Shown piece by piece: positions 12,130 to 23,277 of a stretch of DNA of 64,000 nt. The notes beneath the pieces were generated by a model that was not told where the DNA came from, ran no database searches, and saw only the letters and a program-made list of their open reading frames with translations. Source of the DNA: Sanguinoderma infundibulare (Eukaryota > Basidiomycota > Agaricomycetes > Polyporales > Polyporaceae); the NCBI GenBank assembly GCA_032821775.1, contig JAVLRN010000011.1, positions 558,001 to 622,000 on the forward strand, read 5' to 3'. Every line of letters starts with the position of its first letter. The first letter of the stretch is position 1. Made by a program: the position numbers and the translations under genes.

Positions 12130-13354
12130 ACCAGCAGATGTGGGCGTGGACGTGTGGGGGGACGTGGACGTGCAGGTATGCCAGGAGGTACCAATTAGAT
12201 GGTCGCGGTACACTGTCTCGCACCGGACACTTGGTGATAAAAAGGCCATACGGTCACTTGCAAACTCGACGACCCCATTACATTATGATCATGATGCGTG
12301 CATGCCTGGGCGGACTGCCATGTTGAGGGGAATAGGAGTCTCCGGTAAATGTCGATGAATTGTGCAACAGGGATACACGTGGTATGAGCGATACAGCCAA
12401 AAAAGAGGAATCCCATAGAAGTATAGTATTGAGCGTGAAGTAAAAACAATAGCGGTCCTAGTGCTCACCGCTCATCCGCGGTCAACTTGTATACCTGCGA
12501 GTTCATGGAGTTCGCGTCCCCACAGCACTTCCCGCTCTTCCCCCCAGCGACCAATGAGCGCATCCTTCCCGCTGACCGTCTTCCTACACCCTCCAATGAT
12601 CTCCGTCCCGTCCACCTCAAAAATCAGCCCCTCACAGACGACCTCAGCGGGCAGACCAAGTGCGAGTGCGTCCATCACAGGCACCCCGCAGCATACCCAC
12701 ACCGCCACTTCAGCACCAAGCGTGTACGTTTGGATGTGCCGCTTCAGATGGGGCATCCGACCATTCTCCTGGACGTAGCTGTAGTAAGTGCAGTGCCAAA
12801 AGGCGGATATGGACGTCCTGGAGCGTGTCGCAGTACTGGATGGGGCCTGCAGGGTGAGGGGTGGGGCGGGGGGATGACCATCATCTTGGAGATTGCAACC
12901 GCGAGGATGGCGAGTGAGACGACAGTGGAGAGGGATGTGAGGCAGAGGGACGTGAGGGAGCGGGCGTACCGTTCTTGTAGCATGAGGGTGACACGTTGAT
13001 GAAGAGTGGCAGACGAGCATGGTGCGGCCGGCGATCAGCGTGCCGAGCGAGAGTTTATGGGAGCAGTAAGGGGGACCGAGGCGTCAGCATAGAGGGCAGA
13101 TGCGAGGCAAAGAGCTTACCAGGTCTCCAGGGAGACAGTCGACGCACCACGCGCAGGCTTGAGGATGTCGCGAGGAGTGCGGTGGCAGGGTGATGTATGC
13201 CAGTCATGGTGCGACACGTCCCCTTGGAGAGGAGACGCGTCCATATGTTGCAGGAAGGATTAAGCTAGGAGGTCTGATGCAGGGGATGGGTGAGGGAAAC
13301 GATTATGTGGTGGGGAAGTGTTTCGTACATTGGGCGATTGCCACAACGACGTGG
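12130..13354. other. Interval with a possible minus-strand membrane protein
   Basis: A minus-strand frame (about 12466-13020) holds a plausible membrane helix (LSTVVSLAILAVAISKM) and a longer coding-like run (VAVWVCCGVPVMDALALG, EVVCEGLIFEVDG). I could not join these into one gene with confidence. Nothing else recognised. Confidence 0.3.
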
Positions 13355-13486
13355 AGGGATGGGAACCGCCACTGTCTACAGAGCCTCATGGTGAAGTAAC
13401 TCCGCTGACGAGTGAGGGGGAGGGATGGGATCCGCCACTGTCTACAGAGCCTCATGGTGAAGTAACTCCGCGGACGAGTGGTGATC
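13355..13486. repeat. 66-bp direct tandem duplication
   Basis: AGGGATGGGA begins at 13355 and again at 13421. The two 66-bp units are nearly identical, sharing CTACAGAGCCTCATGGTGAA and differing at only a few positions, which suggests a recent event. Confidence 0.85.
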
Positions 13487-13753
13487 GTGAGCGGGACAGG
13501 AGGTCAGGCCACGTCCAGAGAGAGACATGGTAAGCGCCGTGCGACACGTTTTAATCGGCGGCGCGTATCATGTGTGCGCGCGCACCCCATTCCGCATTGT
13601 CACTAGTACTGCTTCCACACTGTCGAGGTGACTCTCCATTTCGTCCGGCCGACCACTTCGCATCCCCTCGGCGTTCCCTGGCTGTGCGTTCCCGCTAATT
13701 TACAATCACTAGGCTGTGTACTCGGAAAATAGGTGTGTGACATACTTTGCCCT

Positions 13754-13851
13754 GAGCGCGCAGCAGAGCCGTCATTGGGACGATCAGCTCGCGCTCACCA
13801 GAGGGTGGCGTTTAGTGCATGGTGTAATGAATACACCTTGTACATTCGTCT
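13754..13851 (+). repeat. Left arm of a 98-bp inverted repeat
   Basis: This 98-bp stretch matches the reverse complement of 25786-25883 at 82 of 98 positions by hand count, with no gaps. Weaker similarity continues outward (CACTAGG near 13709). It lies about 520 bp upstream of the TET/JBP-like gene and points toward it. Confidence 0.8.
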
Positions 13852-14369
13852 TAACTTCCAGGTGGAATCCATGCTTACTCCATGCCACGTATTTACCTCA
13901 CGATCAGTTCAGCAGCTGTTGCATTTACCTCTCAATCTCACCCCCCGTCCTTCCGGTGTTTGTTCCACAGTCGATCCCCAGTGCTACCGCCAGTGAGTGA
14001 CACTCCAATGAAAAGTCCTATCTGCGATAACACTACGCCATACAGTGCACCATCCTCTTCCACTACGTCCCGACGACCTGACCATTGGGCAAGGCTTCTC
14101 AATCGCTGCCAGCCCTGGGGCGTTAGACCATCCACCGGGCGTGGGGTCGGTGCGCAGACCACTCGCGGGAAGTGAGTGTCACTAATCATCCTGAAAGTCC
14201 CAGCGTTGATGTGCTCGTAGATGTCAGAGCCGCGTGCGCGGCTGAAGGAGCACGTACGCCCCGCCCACCGATTCATACTTCCACCTCCGGCACTCACATT
14301 CACGAGGGTCGCGGCCCGACGAATCGGACCTCCACAGCTCCTATCCCCAAAACTTATGATATCCCTGCA

Positions 14370-15960
14370 ATGGACACCGAGCAGGCCATGGCGGGAGTGA
14401 TCGAGCCCGGGGTGGAGGATGTGCAGCCGACTGCACGGGAGTTACCGGCCACCATTCCACGTTGGGTGCTACGTGACGGCGTCCGTCTCCGCCAGATGTA
14501 TTACCTTGATGGTGCAACGGAAATTGATGAATTATCGGATCTCACGGAGGTTGACGACGACACACCTCAGCATCTGGAGGCTGGAGCAGCTGCCGCGGAC
14601 ATGATGCAGGTCGATACCCTACCGGCAACACAAGGGGTGGATGAGGCGACGGGGTCCGTATCTAACCCCAGCACCCAGTAAGTCTGCACTTCGTCATGAG
14701 GCCTGTGTCCACTCACTGAGTGTCCGAAAGGGGCAATCATACTCGGTGGCAAAAGATCACCCCAGAACAACGCCGACGCAGACTCCGGGCGGGGAGGAAG
14801 AAACTGGCAGACGATATGGTACATCAAGCTTTCGAGGATAACGGAACCAGTTAGTGCCCCGCACAAGTGTCACCAATAACGTACTCACCTTACACCCAAG
14901 CCAAGTGCACCGAATTCAACCTGCTGGATGTCATCAAGATGAGCCCACGGCCAACTGAGGCCATCGAGCTCACTGAACGGCGGTTTCTTGGAGATCGGTC
15001 GCGTCGCATGGTTAGCGTGGATGGATACGATGTCGTCTTTCACTTTCCCCGAGCCTTCCAGGGGACGCAGCTAGTGAGTCCTTTTACGACACAGTACTTC
15101 AGTTCCGTTTCCCACACTTTTCAAGGCGCATGCCACCGACCAGGTTCGCACCTTTGCCGGTAAAGCGAAATTGAGGCAGACCATCCATAAAAAGCAAGTC
15201 AACAAAGGGTCTCAGGTCAAAAAGGGTCAACCGACCGGAGTGGCGGCACTTTCGTACTCTTGGCATCCAGTCGGACATCCAGTAAGTTCTTGCACCATTT
15301 CAGCACCCACCACATTCACCCACGCTTCTCTAGAACGAGGAGCCCAAGCCAGCGGTGGACCTCTTCCGCACTGCCGCCGTCTACAACGCTTCCTGTCACC
15401 TCATCGCCAATCTCGACGTGGTCTCGGCATTTCTCCGCACCGCACTCCGCCATCTGGACCCATGGCAGCATGAGGATCTGATTGCGCTTCATCAGAAGCG
15501 TCTGCAAGCAAATCCGAGTGAACGCTCTTTTCAGGTCCTGGACCCCAATATGATCTGGGATTGCCGTGAGGTCGTCTATAACCTCGCGACGGATGTGCAT
15601 TTCGATGAGGCAGACCCCCACCTGTCGTGGGCAGCCATCGTCTACATGGGCACGTTTGAAGAGGCGTGGCTCGACTTCCCCACCCTCAACCTGCGGGTAC
15701 GCCTGCATCCCGGCGACGCCGTGTTTATGCGGGGCAAAGATCTCCCCCACGGGTGCGAGGATTTCTTTGGAGGCGAGCATTACTTTCTGGTCTACTTCAC
15801 GCATAGTTCCATGTGGCGATGGATGGACATGAATATGCGCTCCTCAAAGGCACATGGACACGCGGGTGGTGAGGAGACGAGGAAGGTGCCTGGACGAGAG
15901 GAGACGAGTAGGGTGCCCACTGGACAGAATAAGAGGAACCGGAAGAAGAGGAAGGTATGA
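14370..15960 (+). CDS. TET/JBP-like 2-oxoglutarate/Fe(II) dioxygenase (460 aa)
   Basis: Five exons (14370-14677, 14731-14849, 14901-15073, 15126-15281, 15334-15960) join in frame to 460 residues. An acidic N-terminus is followed by a basic patch (PEQRRRRRLRAGRKK, possible nuclear signal). The C-terminal ~200 residues form a double-stranded beta-helix pattern: NLATDVHFDEADPHLSW gives the iron-binding H-x-D (His341, Asp343), and PGDAVFMRGKDLPHG supplies the distal His391. In related fungal proteins the last strand reads ..RYS-V-F-H with an Arg for 2-oxoglutarate; here it is EHYFLVYFTH, so His401 replaces that Arg. TET/JBP enzymes oxidise 5-methylcytosine or thymine in DNA (family knowledge). 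With the substitution, activity is uncertain. The tail is Lys/Arg-rich. Only one in-frame ATG fits the start; an extra upstream exon is possible. Confidence 0.62.
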
Positions 15961-16115
15961 CTTACGCGTTCTAGGTAGCCGTGCTTTCCCTGTCGCCACA
16001 GTCACGCCACTGCTCAGCTTGATGGTATACCGTTGTGCGCGTCTCACCCCGCCCAGAAGTGGTTGTGCAAGCAAGGTAGCGGTTGGGTTGTGCCCAGAGA
16101 TGCGTTGTGGGGGCC

Positions 16116-16701
16116 GGCTGTGTGCAGCGAGCATCGAGTTGCCCGCGCACGACCAGCGGACATAGTGGCAAGGTGCGCGGAGGGTCTCATTGACTGCTCC
16201 GCGCCACCTGGAGTGTTGGCTGTGGACCCGTCGAAAGGGCAGATAATATGCAGGCAGAGAGAGCGAAGCGCCATCATGGTTCGCGCACGAATCGCGTGCG
16301 CCAGGATGCCTGGGAAGACGTGGTGCGCGCCGGTCACATGTTCTTTGTCAGCCTGGGTCACCCCGAATTCCCTTGTTCCGATCTCCCGTGCACACTCTTC
16401 CTAGACATCTCCAAATACTTCCCCATTTGCTGTCGCCGTCCACTTCGACATATATGCTCTCATCGCGTCCGCCACCCTGCTCCTCGCATAACACCAGCTG
16501 TCCCGCCCTCCTCAGCGCTGATGCCGCGGAAGATCCCTTGGTTCGCCTGCCTTGTATCCTGATGTCGTTCGCTAACTAATCGTCGTGCGCGTTTCTATGT
16601 AGCATCGAGGTTGAGCGGAGCGGTCGTTAAGACCCTCCGCGCGCCTTGCTTCGAGGTCGGTTGGTCGCGCGCGTGCAACTCAATGCTCGCTGCACCCAGC
16701 C
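16116..16701. repeat. Foldback element: 87-bp inverted arms around 412 bp
   Basis: 16116-16202 matches the reverse complement of 16615-16701 at about 72 of 87 positions, ungapped. Both arms contain GTGCAGCGAGCAT and GCGCGGAGGGTCT. The size and layout suit a MITE-like or foldback insertion just downstream of the dioxygenase gene. No target duplication was identified. Confidence 0.7.
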
Positions 16702-16776
16702 GCTCCCACCCGCGCGGATCCCCTTTCCAGGTCAGAGTGCGCTGCCTTGTCGCGTCCCGAAGCATGAGGTTGGGCA

Positions 16777-17079
16777 ATGGGACAGTACGTGCTCCGGTCC
16801 CGGATTCAACGCACGTTCAAGCCCCCATCATTCAAGCTCGACGTTCCTCACTATCATTGCGAGCTGTCAGGCTCGAACGCGTCCGCATCCGCGAGCAGGT
16901 CAGTGCAGCCTTCGCCAACGGACTCGACTCATTTTACGCCCTCGGGGAATCTCGACGAGGTCAAAGATGAGGTCTTCGTGCGTTGTGTCATCGTGCTCGA
17001 GGACTATCAGGCGTCGAACCGGCACCGTTCTTCATGTATGGAGGGTATGGTGGAGACTCCCTCGGTTTTGGGGCAGTAG
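16777..17079 (+). CDS. Possible 100-residue ORF, unrecognised
   Basis: An open frame starting MGQYVLRSRIQRTFKPPSF includes a coding-like run (LDEVKDEVFVRCVIVLEDYQ). It overlaps no other model and lies between the foldback element and the convergent gene ending near 17238. No domain recognised; it may be a gene relic. Confidence 0.25.
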   Translation: MGQYVLRSRIQRTFKPPSFKLDVPHYHCELSGSNASASASRSVQPSPTDSTHFTPSGNLDEVKDEVFVRCVIVLEDYQASNRHRSSCMEGMVETPSVLGQ

Positions 17080-17237
17080 ATAATTCATTGCACACATTAA
17101 CACTAAATACTCGTTTTTACAAATCACCAATCTCGATGACGTCGCGCCCATTGACCAAGCCCTCAGCCCCGTCGGAGGCAATCTTGTCCGCCGTCTTCGT
17201 GCGCTTAGCGTTCCGCGCTCCCATGACCGAACGCCTC

Positions 17238-18962
17238 TCAACAGTGCGTGAGTCTGCTCATGCGCACGTCAGACATTCTGCTCCGCCCGTTACAACACAG
17301 TGAGTATGCACCTGACGGTTCTCCATGCCAAGACTCCACCGACGAGGACCGCGAACGACATTCAGCGAGGGCTCTCGTCACTTTCTCCGAAAACGCGTCG
17401 CGCTTGCGCTTGCGGGCAGTCTCAGCGGCGAGAGCCTTCGCAGCCTTGCGCTTAGCGTGAGTGTCTTCGCGGGCAGCGAGAGCCTCGGCGATAGCCTTTC
17501 GCGGGGTACGAAGCACCTCCATCTCGAGACCAAGATACGGCAAACCGACAACGCCGGGGATGCGCAAGATGACGGTGTGGGTGTCGTCGTCAAGTCTGAT
17601 GGGACTGCGCATCCTGACGCGTTCCCACTCGGACAGGTGGTCTTTCCAAAGGTCGACAGCAGTGATCTTCATGTCGCGCAGTTTCTCGAAGATGTTCTTG
17701 CTGAAAGCCAGGTACAGAGTGCGGTCGTCGAGCTTCTGCACGTGGTCCACTTCCGCGTCTTGGTTCGACTGCATCCGGTGCGTTCATGAAACGTAGACCC
17801 ATAGATGCAAGGTTGACCGAACGCACCTCCATGTAGAAGATGACATGAACCATGTCCTTGTCGAACGGCCGGTCGACAATGGCAGACCTCTTCACCTTCG
17901 CAGCCGCCATGGTCTTAGTGTAGCTGTCGGGGCTCTGGAGCATCTGGAGCGCGTGTAGTTCGGTCCCCATGCCAGGGCAGTGGCCGACGAAGTCGCGCCA
18001 GATAAGGATGACAGGCGCTTTGTCGTTGACGACAACAGGGCCAATTGCGGGGGACCACCCTTGCGTGTCAGCGCACCAATGGAAGGGCAGGTTGTCATCA
18101 CCGTCCCAAGCCCGGATCGCGTCGAGCTCGTTCGGGCAGACAGTGCGTAACTCATCAAGGTCGATCTTGTGCACTGTCGCTGCCGTGTCGGGCTGTGGTA
18201 GAGGTGGCTGTGAGTTCCGCATACGGCCACGGAAGAACGGACTGTCACTCACGTCCGAGAACAGGATCAACTTGCCCTTGATGCCGGTCTCGGTTACAGA
18301 AGCCTTCGTGAGGAAATGTGAGTGCCATGTTGACTGGATCCTTAACTAGAGACTCACCTTGACAGGCTGGGATGCAGAGCGAGTGCCCTTGACAAGGGCG
18401 CGCTCGTGCTCCTTGTGTGCTTGGGTGCGCATGCGGTCCACCTTCTCCAATGCCTTACCCTGTGCCTGCGCAGCCTTCTCTTGCGCTCGCGCCGCCTTCT
18501 CCTGCTTCTTCGCCTCCTGAAACTCGCGCTTGGACTGGATCAGCGCGATCTTGATCGCCTCGTCCTCCTCGTCGATGAGAGCTGCCTCGCACTCCGCCAT
18601 GGAGTTGTGCACCAGCTGCCCCTGGATGGCCTGCGCGATTGGAGGCGCAGGGCCGGTCTGCTCCGGGCAATGGATATTCTGGCACTGAGTGCACTGAGGT
18701 GGACATTACCCTCTGAAACATAGCCCGACGGCAACATCGCACGCACCTTGAACAGCCACATGCCTGCCTGGTGGCTTTGATATGTCAGGAAGGCGTAGAA
18801 CTTACCGCCCATGCGATCGCAGTGCGGGCAGTAGGGAGGAGCGTGAGGGATGCGACCCTTGGCATCGAGGTGACACAGCTTGCGAACGACCTCGCAGAAC
18901 TTGCTGTTTTTGGCGGGCTTGTAGTCGGCGTTGCAGACGATGAGCCTGGAGTCAGCGACCAT
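17238..18962 (-). CDS. Zinc-ribbon protein of unknown function
   Basis: ATG at 18962. Exon 1 (18747-18962) encodes 72 residues ending WLFK; exon 2 (18358-18693) starts CTQCQNIHC. Across the splice the protein holds PYCPHCDRMGGKFYAF ... MWLFKCTQCQNIHCPEQ. This C-x2-C / C-x2-C arrangement with an aromatic core resembles a GRF-type zinc ribbon, often found in nucleic-acid enzymes (weak family match). An Ala/Lys/Glu-rich coiled coil follows (KKQEKAARAQEKAAQAQ). The C-terminal part (from about 18303 down, one or two further introns) has a folded-looking domain (VILIWRDFVGHCPGMGTELHA, DLWKDHLSEWERVRMR) and a basic tail. A TATA-like TTATAA at 19071 sits about 110 bp upstream. It lies in the inverted-repeat block, co-oriented with three other minus-strand genes. 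Confidence 0.58.
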
Positions 18963-19151
18963 GGTGGAGCGGAGGAGTGCAATGCGCGGAGGAGGAAGAG
19001 TTGCAGGGGGAGGGTAAGGATCGGCCAGGGGTTGGGGCCATCGTCCTGGTCCTCAGCCATTTATAAGGCCAAGGGCGCCCCTCTGGTGATTGTTATGCCT
19101 ATTGCCGATTCCTCACGCTCTGAAAATGATGCGGAAATTTGAAGAATTTAT

Positions 19152-20430
19152 TCAGATTTCGTCAACGACGATGGGGCCCTCGCGCTCGCCGAGAACCGGG
19201 CCCTGGAACAGGTCGGCCGGGAGTACCTCTCGCCAGCACTCTGCGACGTCTCCAAGTGCCAGGCCAGACCGCTTCTTCCACCTCAGGGCCTTCTCCACCC
19301 CTTTCACTGACCCAATGTACGTGAACTTATGAAAGTAAGTGCTAACTACGCCCTTGCCGTCTTTCCCGCCATCCATGGCGCCCTCTGACGCCTCTGTGTT
19401 TGAGGACCTCCCTGCAGCCAGCGGGGCTCGTGGAAGCGGTTCTATCTGGGATTTCGTAAGTATACGGTGTGACCATGCACACCTCACCTCGTGAGCGTAC
19501 CTGAAGCTGAGGTCCAGCCTTGACAGCTGGAGTTTGCAAGCGCACAGGCCGTGCGTAGGTGTAGGAGTGCTGAGTGGAAAGTTAGTGTCTATCCTAAACG
19601 CGGCCATGCGTTACCCACCTCGTCCAACAGCCGTGGTGCCGGTGTCGTGTCCGCCTGTCTCTCAAGCGCAGCGATCTCGCGGCCAAGGCCGACGGTAAAC
19701 AGCACACCCGTCTTCCGCAGCAAGATCGTTCGCAGGTCTTGGTGCAGACAAACGGTCTCGTACAAGTTGGTGGGCTGCCAGGCAGTGCGGTCATAGTCCC
19801 ACATGTCGAAGTGAATGGTATTACCCAGGTAACTCCCGACCTCGGTGTCGGATGACCACTTGATCTCGAATCTTTCCGTCATGGTGACATTGAATACGTG
19901 ATCTGGAGGAGCGGCATTCTGTCATCCAGTATTAGTTGAATCATTGCCGACCGGGAGTGTGATCAAGAACGTACCATGCACCACAGGACAGTGCGACACT
20001 GGACTAAAGTTTTCTTCTGATATGGCGTTAGTGTCGACGGGGCGAAGAGTGGCGTATAGGAGGGCAAGGATAAGGATCTGTATATCTCCTCCACTTCTAG
20101 CCCAAAGCCGGGACATGGTGAGACGGTGTGGCAACGAAAGAGAATGGTAGGGGCGTAGAACGGGATCTCGACAGTGCTGGTGAGGTAATGGTAATCCCAA
20201 TAGCCAGGCCTGATGTCGAAGACCTCCACGAAGGACAGCGCGGCTGGAAGGTCGGCCAAAATTTTGAGGTCGCGCAAGCGGATGGTGTTGTCGTACCGGT
20301 CGATGGTGAAGTGTTCGGAGACGCACTCCCCTCCCTGGTTTATCCCCATCAGGACAGGCATCGACGTGGATGAATAAGTGACGCTCACCCTCTTCCACAA
20401 GACAGCGGTCTTTTGGATCTTGGTACTCAT
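19152..20430 (-). CDS. Unknown multi-exon protein of the inverted-repeat block
   Basis: ATG at 20430 opens MSTKIQKTAVLWKR. A 51-nt intron leads to GGECVSEHFTIDRYDNTIRL and a long exon with DIRPGYWDYHYLTSTVEIPF. Later exons contain VFNVTMTERFEIKWSSDTEV, NLYETVCLHQDLRTILLRK and, at the end, VSTYFHKFTYIGSVKGVEKA and ALGDVAECWREVLPADLF before a TGA at 19152. Exon joins in the middle and near 19.4-19.6 kb are uncertain. The protein looks globular, rich in beta-strands and soluble. I recognise no family; it may be specific to basidiomycete transposon-linked clusters. It is co-oriented with its neighbours on both sides. Confidence 0.5.
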
Positions 20431-20703
20431 CGTCTGTCGGGAAGTGTACGCGAGTGGGGGGAGGGAGAGGTGGGATGAGACGGAGCGGGGGGGGGCCGCC
20501 TCTCCGCAGGGGTCCTTGCATGCGAGAGAAACTGAGGGTCGCTCCTTCCATTTTCCTCCATGTTGTGGGCGCCCGCATATTGGCACCCGATCACTCAGAT
20601 TTATTCGTTTTTCTCGTAGCGTCGCTTGTATATTGATCAACCACACACAGGATGCGATCAGCGCTAGCTGAGATAGTCTACCGGCGCAGCAATGTAATCT
20701 TTC

Positions 20704-22952
20704 CTACTCCTTTCCCATCATTGACGACCTCGCGTCATCGCCGTGAGCGGAACCGTTCTGAGGGAGCGCATGAGCTAAGTCAGCGGCCAAGACGATGAGG
20801 ATGCACACGTACCCAGCGTCCCCCCGTTTCCTCGCGCTTTCACGCCTATCCCGCGTAGGGCGGCTGATGATGGGCAAGCCAGTAGCCTCCGGCATTGGCA
20901 CACCAGATGGTGCCGCCCTCCCAGAGCGCCCCTTAGAAGAACCTTGGCCCGACCGAACCACTGGTGCACCCTTCTTGGCAGCGGCAGGCTTTGTGGCAGC
21001 GGCCTTCACCGACGCCACGACGGCATCGAACTTCTTCGCCGATTGCACCTTGACTGACACCACCTTTTTACCCTGCCCGCGCCCACGCCCACGCGGCTTC
21101 TTGTTAGGGGCAACGACGTCCGGGGTGTTGAGTGCCATGGCCGCCCTCTCTTCTTCGTTCATCTCAACTGTCAGCGGTGTGTGAGGTGACAAGCGCAAAC
21201 AGGGTATATACAAGGGACACATACCGTCGATGGGTTCAGCAACATCGCCGGTCACCGACGGCGCGGTATGCTCCTCAACGCCGGCGGAGCCGTCGGTCGA
21301 CGCAAGGTGAGTATCTACTGTGTGGGCATCTTGGGTGGTCACCTCGTTGTCGTCCATATACAAAGGGTCCGGAGTCGGTTCGGGGGACGGCTGCGTGACA
21401 GGGCTACCCTGAGCTGGATCGCTGTCCAAGGAAGTCCGACCACCCGCGATGTCGCCAGAGGCAGGTGGCTCCCCCAACTGCGGGGTCCCGACAGGATCGC
21501 CATCCAAGGAAGTTGGACTGCCCGCGATGTCGCCGCAGGCAGGTAGCTCCCCGAACTGCGCGGTCCCGACTGCGTCACCGTCCCCGGGGGCAGGTGCCTC
21601 TGGCAACAGCGCGGTCCCGACAGGACCACCAGAGGTGCGAGGTTGGGCAAGCCCCCCATCCCTGTCCTTCTCGTACCCTGGGCTTGAGTGTCAAACCGAA
21701 ACCAGCAAGAACATCAAGGTCAGAGGAAGGCTTACTCATTAGGGCTTGGGTGGCCATGACCGCCCAATCTCGTGCTCGGTCGTCCTGCGGAGCTAGACGG
21801 CGCTGAGTGACGTGACGTGTGGTTAGAAACTCGACGTACCAGTGACGGACTGCTGGATCCACAACTGGAACCGCAGTTCGAACTCCTCCTGAGTCCAAGA
21901 TGTAGCCGCGAGTAAAGCATCCAAGTAATTCACTCCGTCGCGGTTCACGCCAATGGGTCGGCTAATACGAGCGTGAGGATTAATTATGCCATCATCTGGA
22001 CGTACCACTCACCAGTAGGTTTTAATGTCGCCATTATCTTCCGCTCTGCCGAAGCATACGAATCCCCCCCACTTGGCCTCCTTCCACAACGCTTCTAGAA
22101 AGATGTCGACCCACGTAGCGATGTCCTTTGCAGTGCTGTCATAATGGGTTGAAACAGGGATGCGTTACGTAGACGGATGGGAGCACTCACGGGCGAGGGC
22201 GGGTGTCTTCTGCACCGTCATCGCCGTCTTCCGACACCGGCTTCTCGGACTCACCGGAATCCGAGGCACCGTCATCTATCTGGCGTTCATTCTTCTTCTT
22301 GGCGAGGTCTTCATATTCCTTCCGGACCTCGGGCTCGAGCTTCGCCCAAGCCCAAGAGCAAAGCTGTCGCCAGGCGGCGACATCAGCACGTCCGTCTTCG
22401 ACGGTCGGGCACGGCGGCGCGGAATCGCTGGACTGGAAAATGTCCAGGCCGGACACGTCGCGAGCCTTGCGAGGCCGCGGGATGGCGGGGAGGGGCGGGG
22501 CGGCCCACTTGACGTGCCGTTGGAGGGTGGTCTTCCAGCCCTGAACCCACCTTTTGACGGCCTATATCATTGCACAATGTTATGAATCACCCTGGAGGAA
22601 CTGGAGATGGGAACGAGAAATCTGCAAGGGACCATAGACTCACGCCTGGTAGATTTTCCTTACGCTTCTCGAACTCCTCTTGGGTCTCCGGCATCCTTCG
22701 CGAGAGCTTCGGGCGGGTCGCTTTCCTGGCACGTTTGAAGCGATTGTCGAACTCTTCTTGAGACTCACCCGGCCCGGGGGCTGTGATCTCACGAGTGAAG
22801 GATTCGGTTAACTTGGCCGCAGCGTTCTTGACGGGCGTGTTAGTTCGGAGAGCTGCCTGGACTTCATCGCGTTGGAAGGCTTGACGCAACCAGGTGAGCT
22901 CGTTGGGCCAAAAGAAACTGTCCTGCGTGAGGCACGGATCACGGATAGTCAT
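20704..22952 (-). CDS. Acidic, repeat-containing protein with (S/T)QEEF motifs
   Basis: ATG at 22952 opens MTIRDPCLTQDSFFWPNELT. At least five exons follow. The N-terminal half has SQEEFDNRF, TQEEFEKRK and, two exons later, TQEEFELRF: three copies of a (S/T)QEEF(D/E)-x-R motif. It also has Trp-rich runs (CSWAWAKLEPEVRKEYEDL, ATWVDIFLEALWKEAKWGG). A Pro/Gly/Asp-rich segment is encoded by a 78-bp tandem repeat. The C-terminal part carries an AT-hook-like KKPRGRGRGQGKK and an Ala/Lys-rich stretch. I infer a nuclear, possibly DNA-associated protein. The exact 3' end depends on the last splice (TGA at 20718 or TAG at 20704). A pair of ACTTGCAAGT palindromes lies 65-111 bp upstream of the ATG. Confidence 0.55.
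21421..21628. repeat. 78-bp tandem repeat inside a coding region
   Basis: TCCAAGGAAG occurs at 21425 and again at 21503; two full 78-bp units and a partial third are visible. On the minus strand each unit encodes about 26 residues of the form GD-VGT-Q-GE-PA-GDIAG. Confidence 0.8.
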
Positions 22953-22992
22953 GGAGAGAAGCGCGATGGGGGGAGACGAATGGAGAGACTCA

Positions 22993-23009
22993 GGGGGGGG
23001 GGGGGGGGG
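22993..23009 (+). repeat. G17 homopolymer run
   Basis: Seventeen consecutive G, then C, then five G, directly next to the 22-bp palindrome and 41 bp upstream of the minus-strand ATG at 22952. It could form a G-quadruplex, or it may be a sequencing or assembly artefact in length. Confidence 0.75.
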
Positions 23010-23011
23010 CG

Positions 23012-23063
23012 GGGGAAACTTGCAAGTTTCCCCTCGTCTGGCGGCAATGAGCAACTTGCAAGT
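23012..23063. promoter_or_regulatory. Paired ACTTGCAAGT palindromes, pair 1
   Basis: ACTTGCAAGT occurs at 23018-23027 and 23054-23063. The first is the core of a perfect 22-bp palindrome (23012-23033) and the second of a 12-bp one. Centres are 36 bp apart. The pair lies just upstream of the minus-strand gene starting at 22952. A dimeric DNA-binding protein site is an inference. Confidence 0.5.
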
Positions 23064-23277
23064 TCGATCCTTTGAGGACTTTGCCTGCTGGATCGGTCGA
23101 GGACACGTCATCGCGACCGGCAATACCTTGCGTTCGTTCTACATGGAACCGCGAGAGCTCACGCCGGTTGTGTTGGCCACATGCACGAGGCTCTACATTT
23201 TCGCGAAGCGGCCCCCAATTTGTGTGATCATACAAGCGTTGATTAAGTGTTTCCAGAGGATGAAAAAGGGGGTGTAA

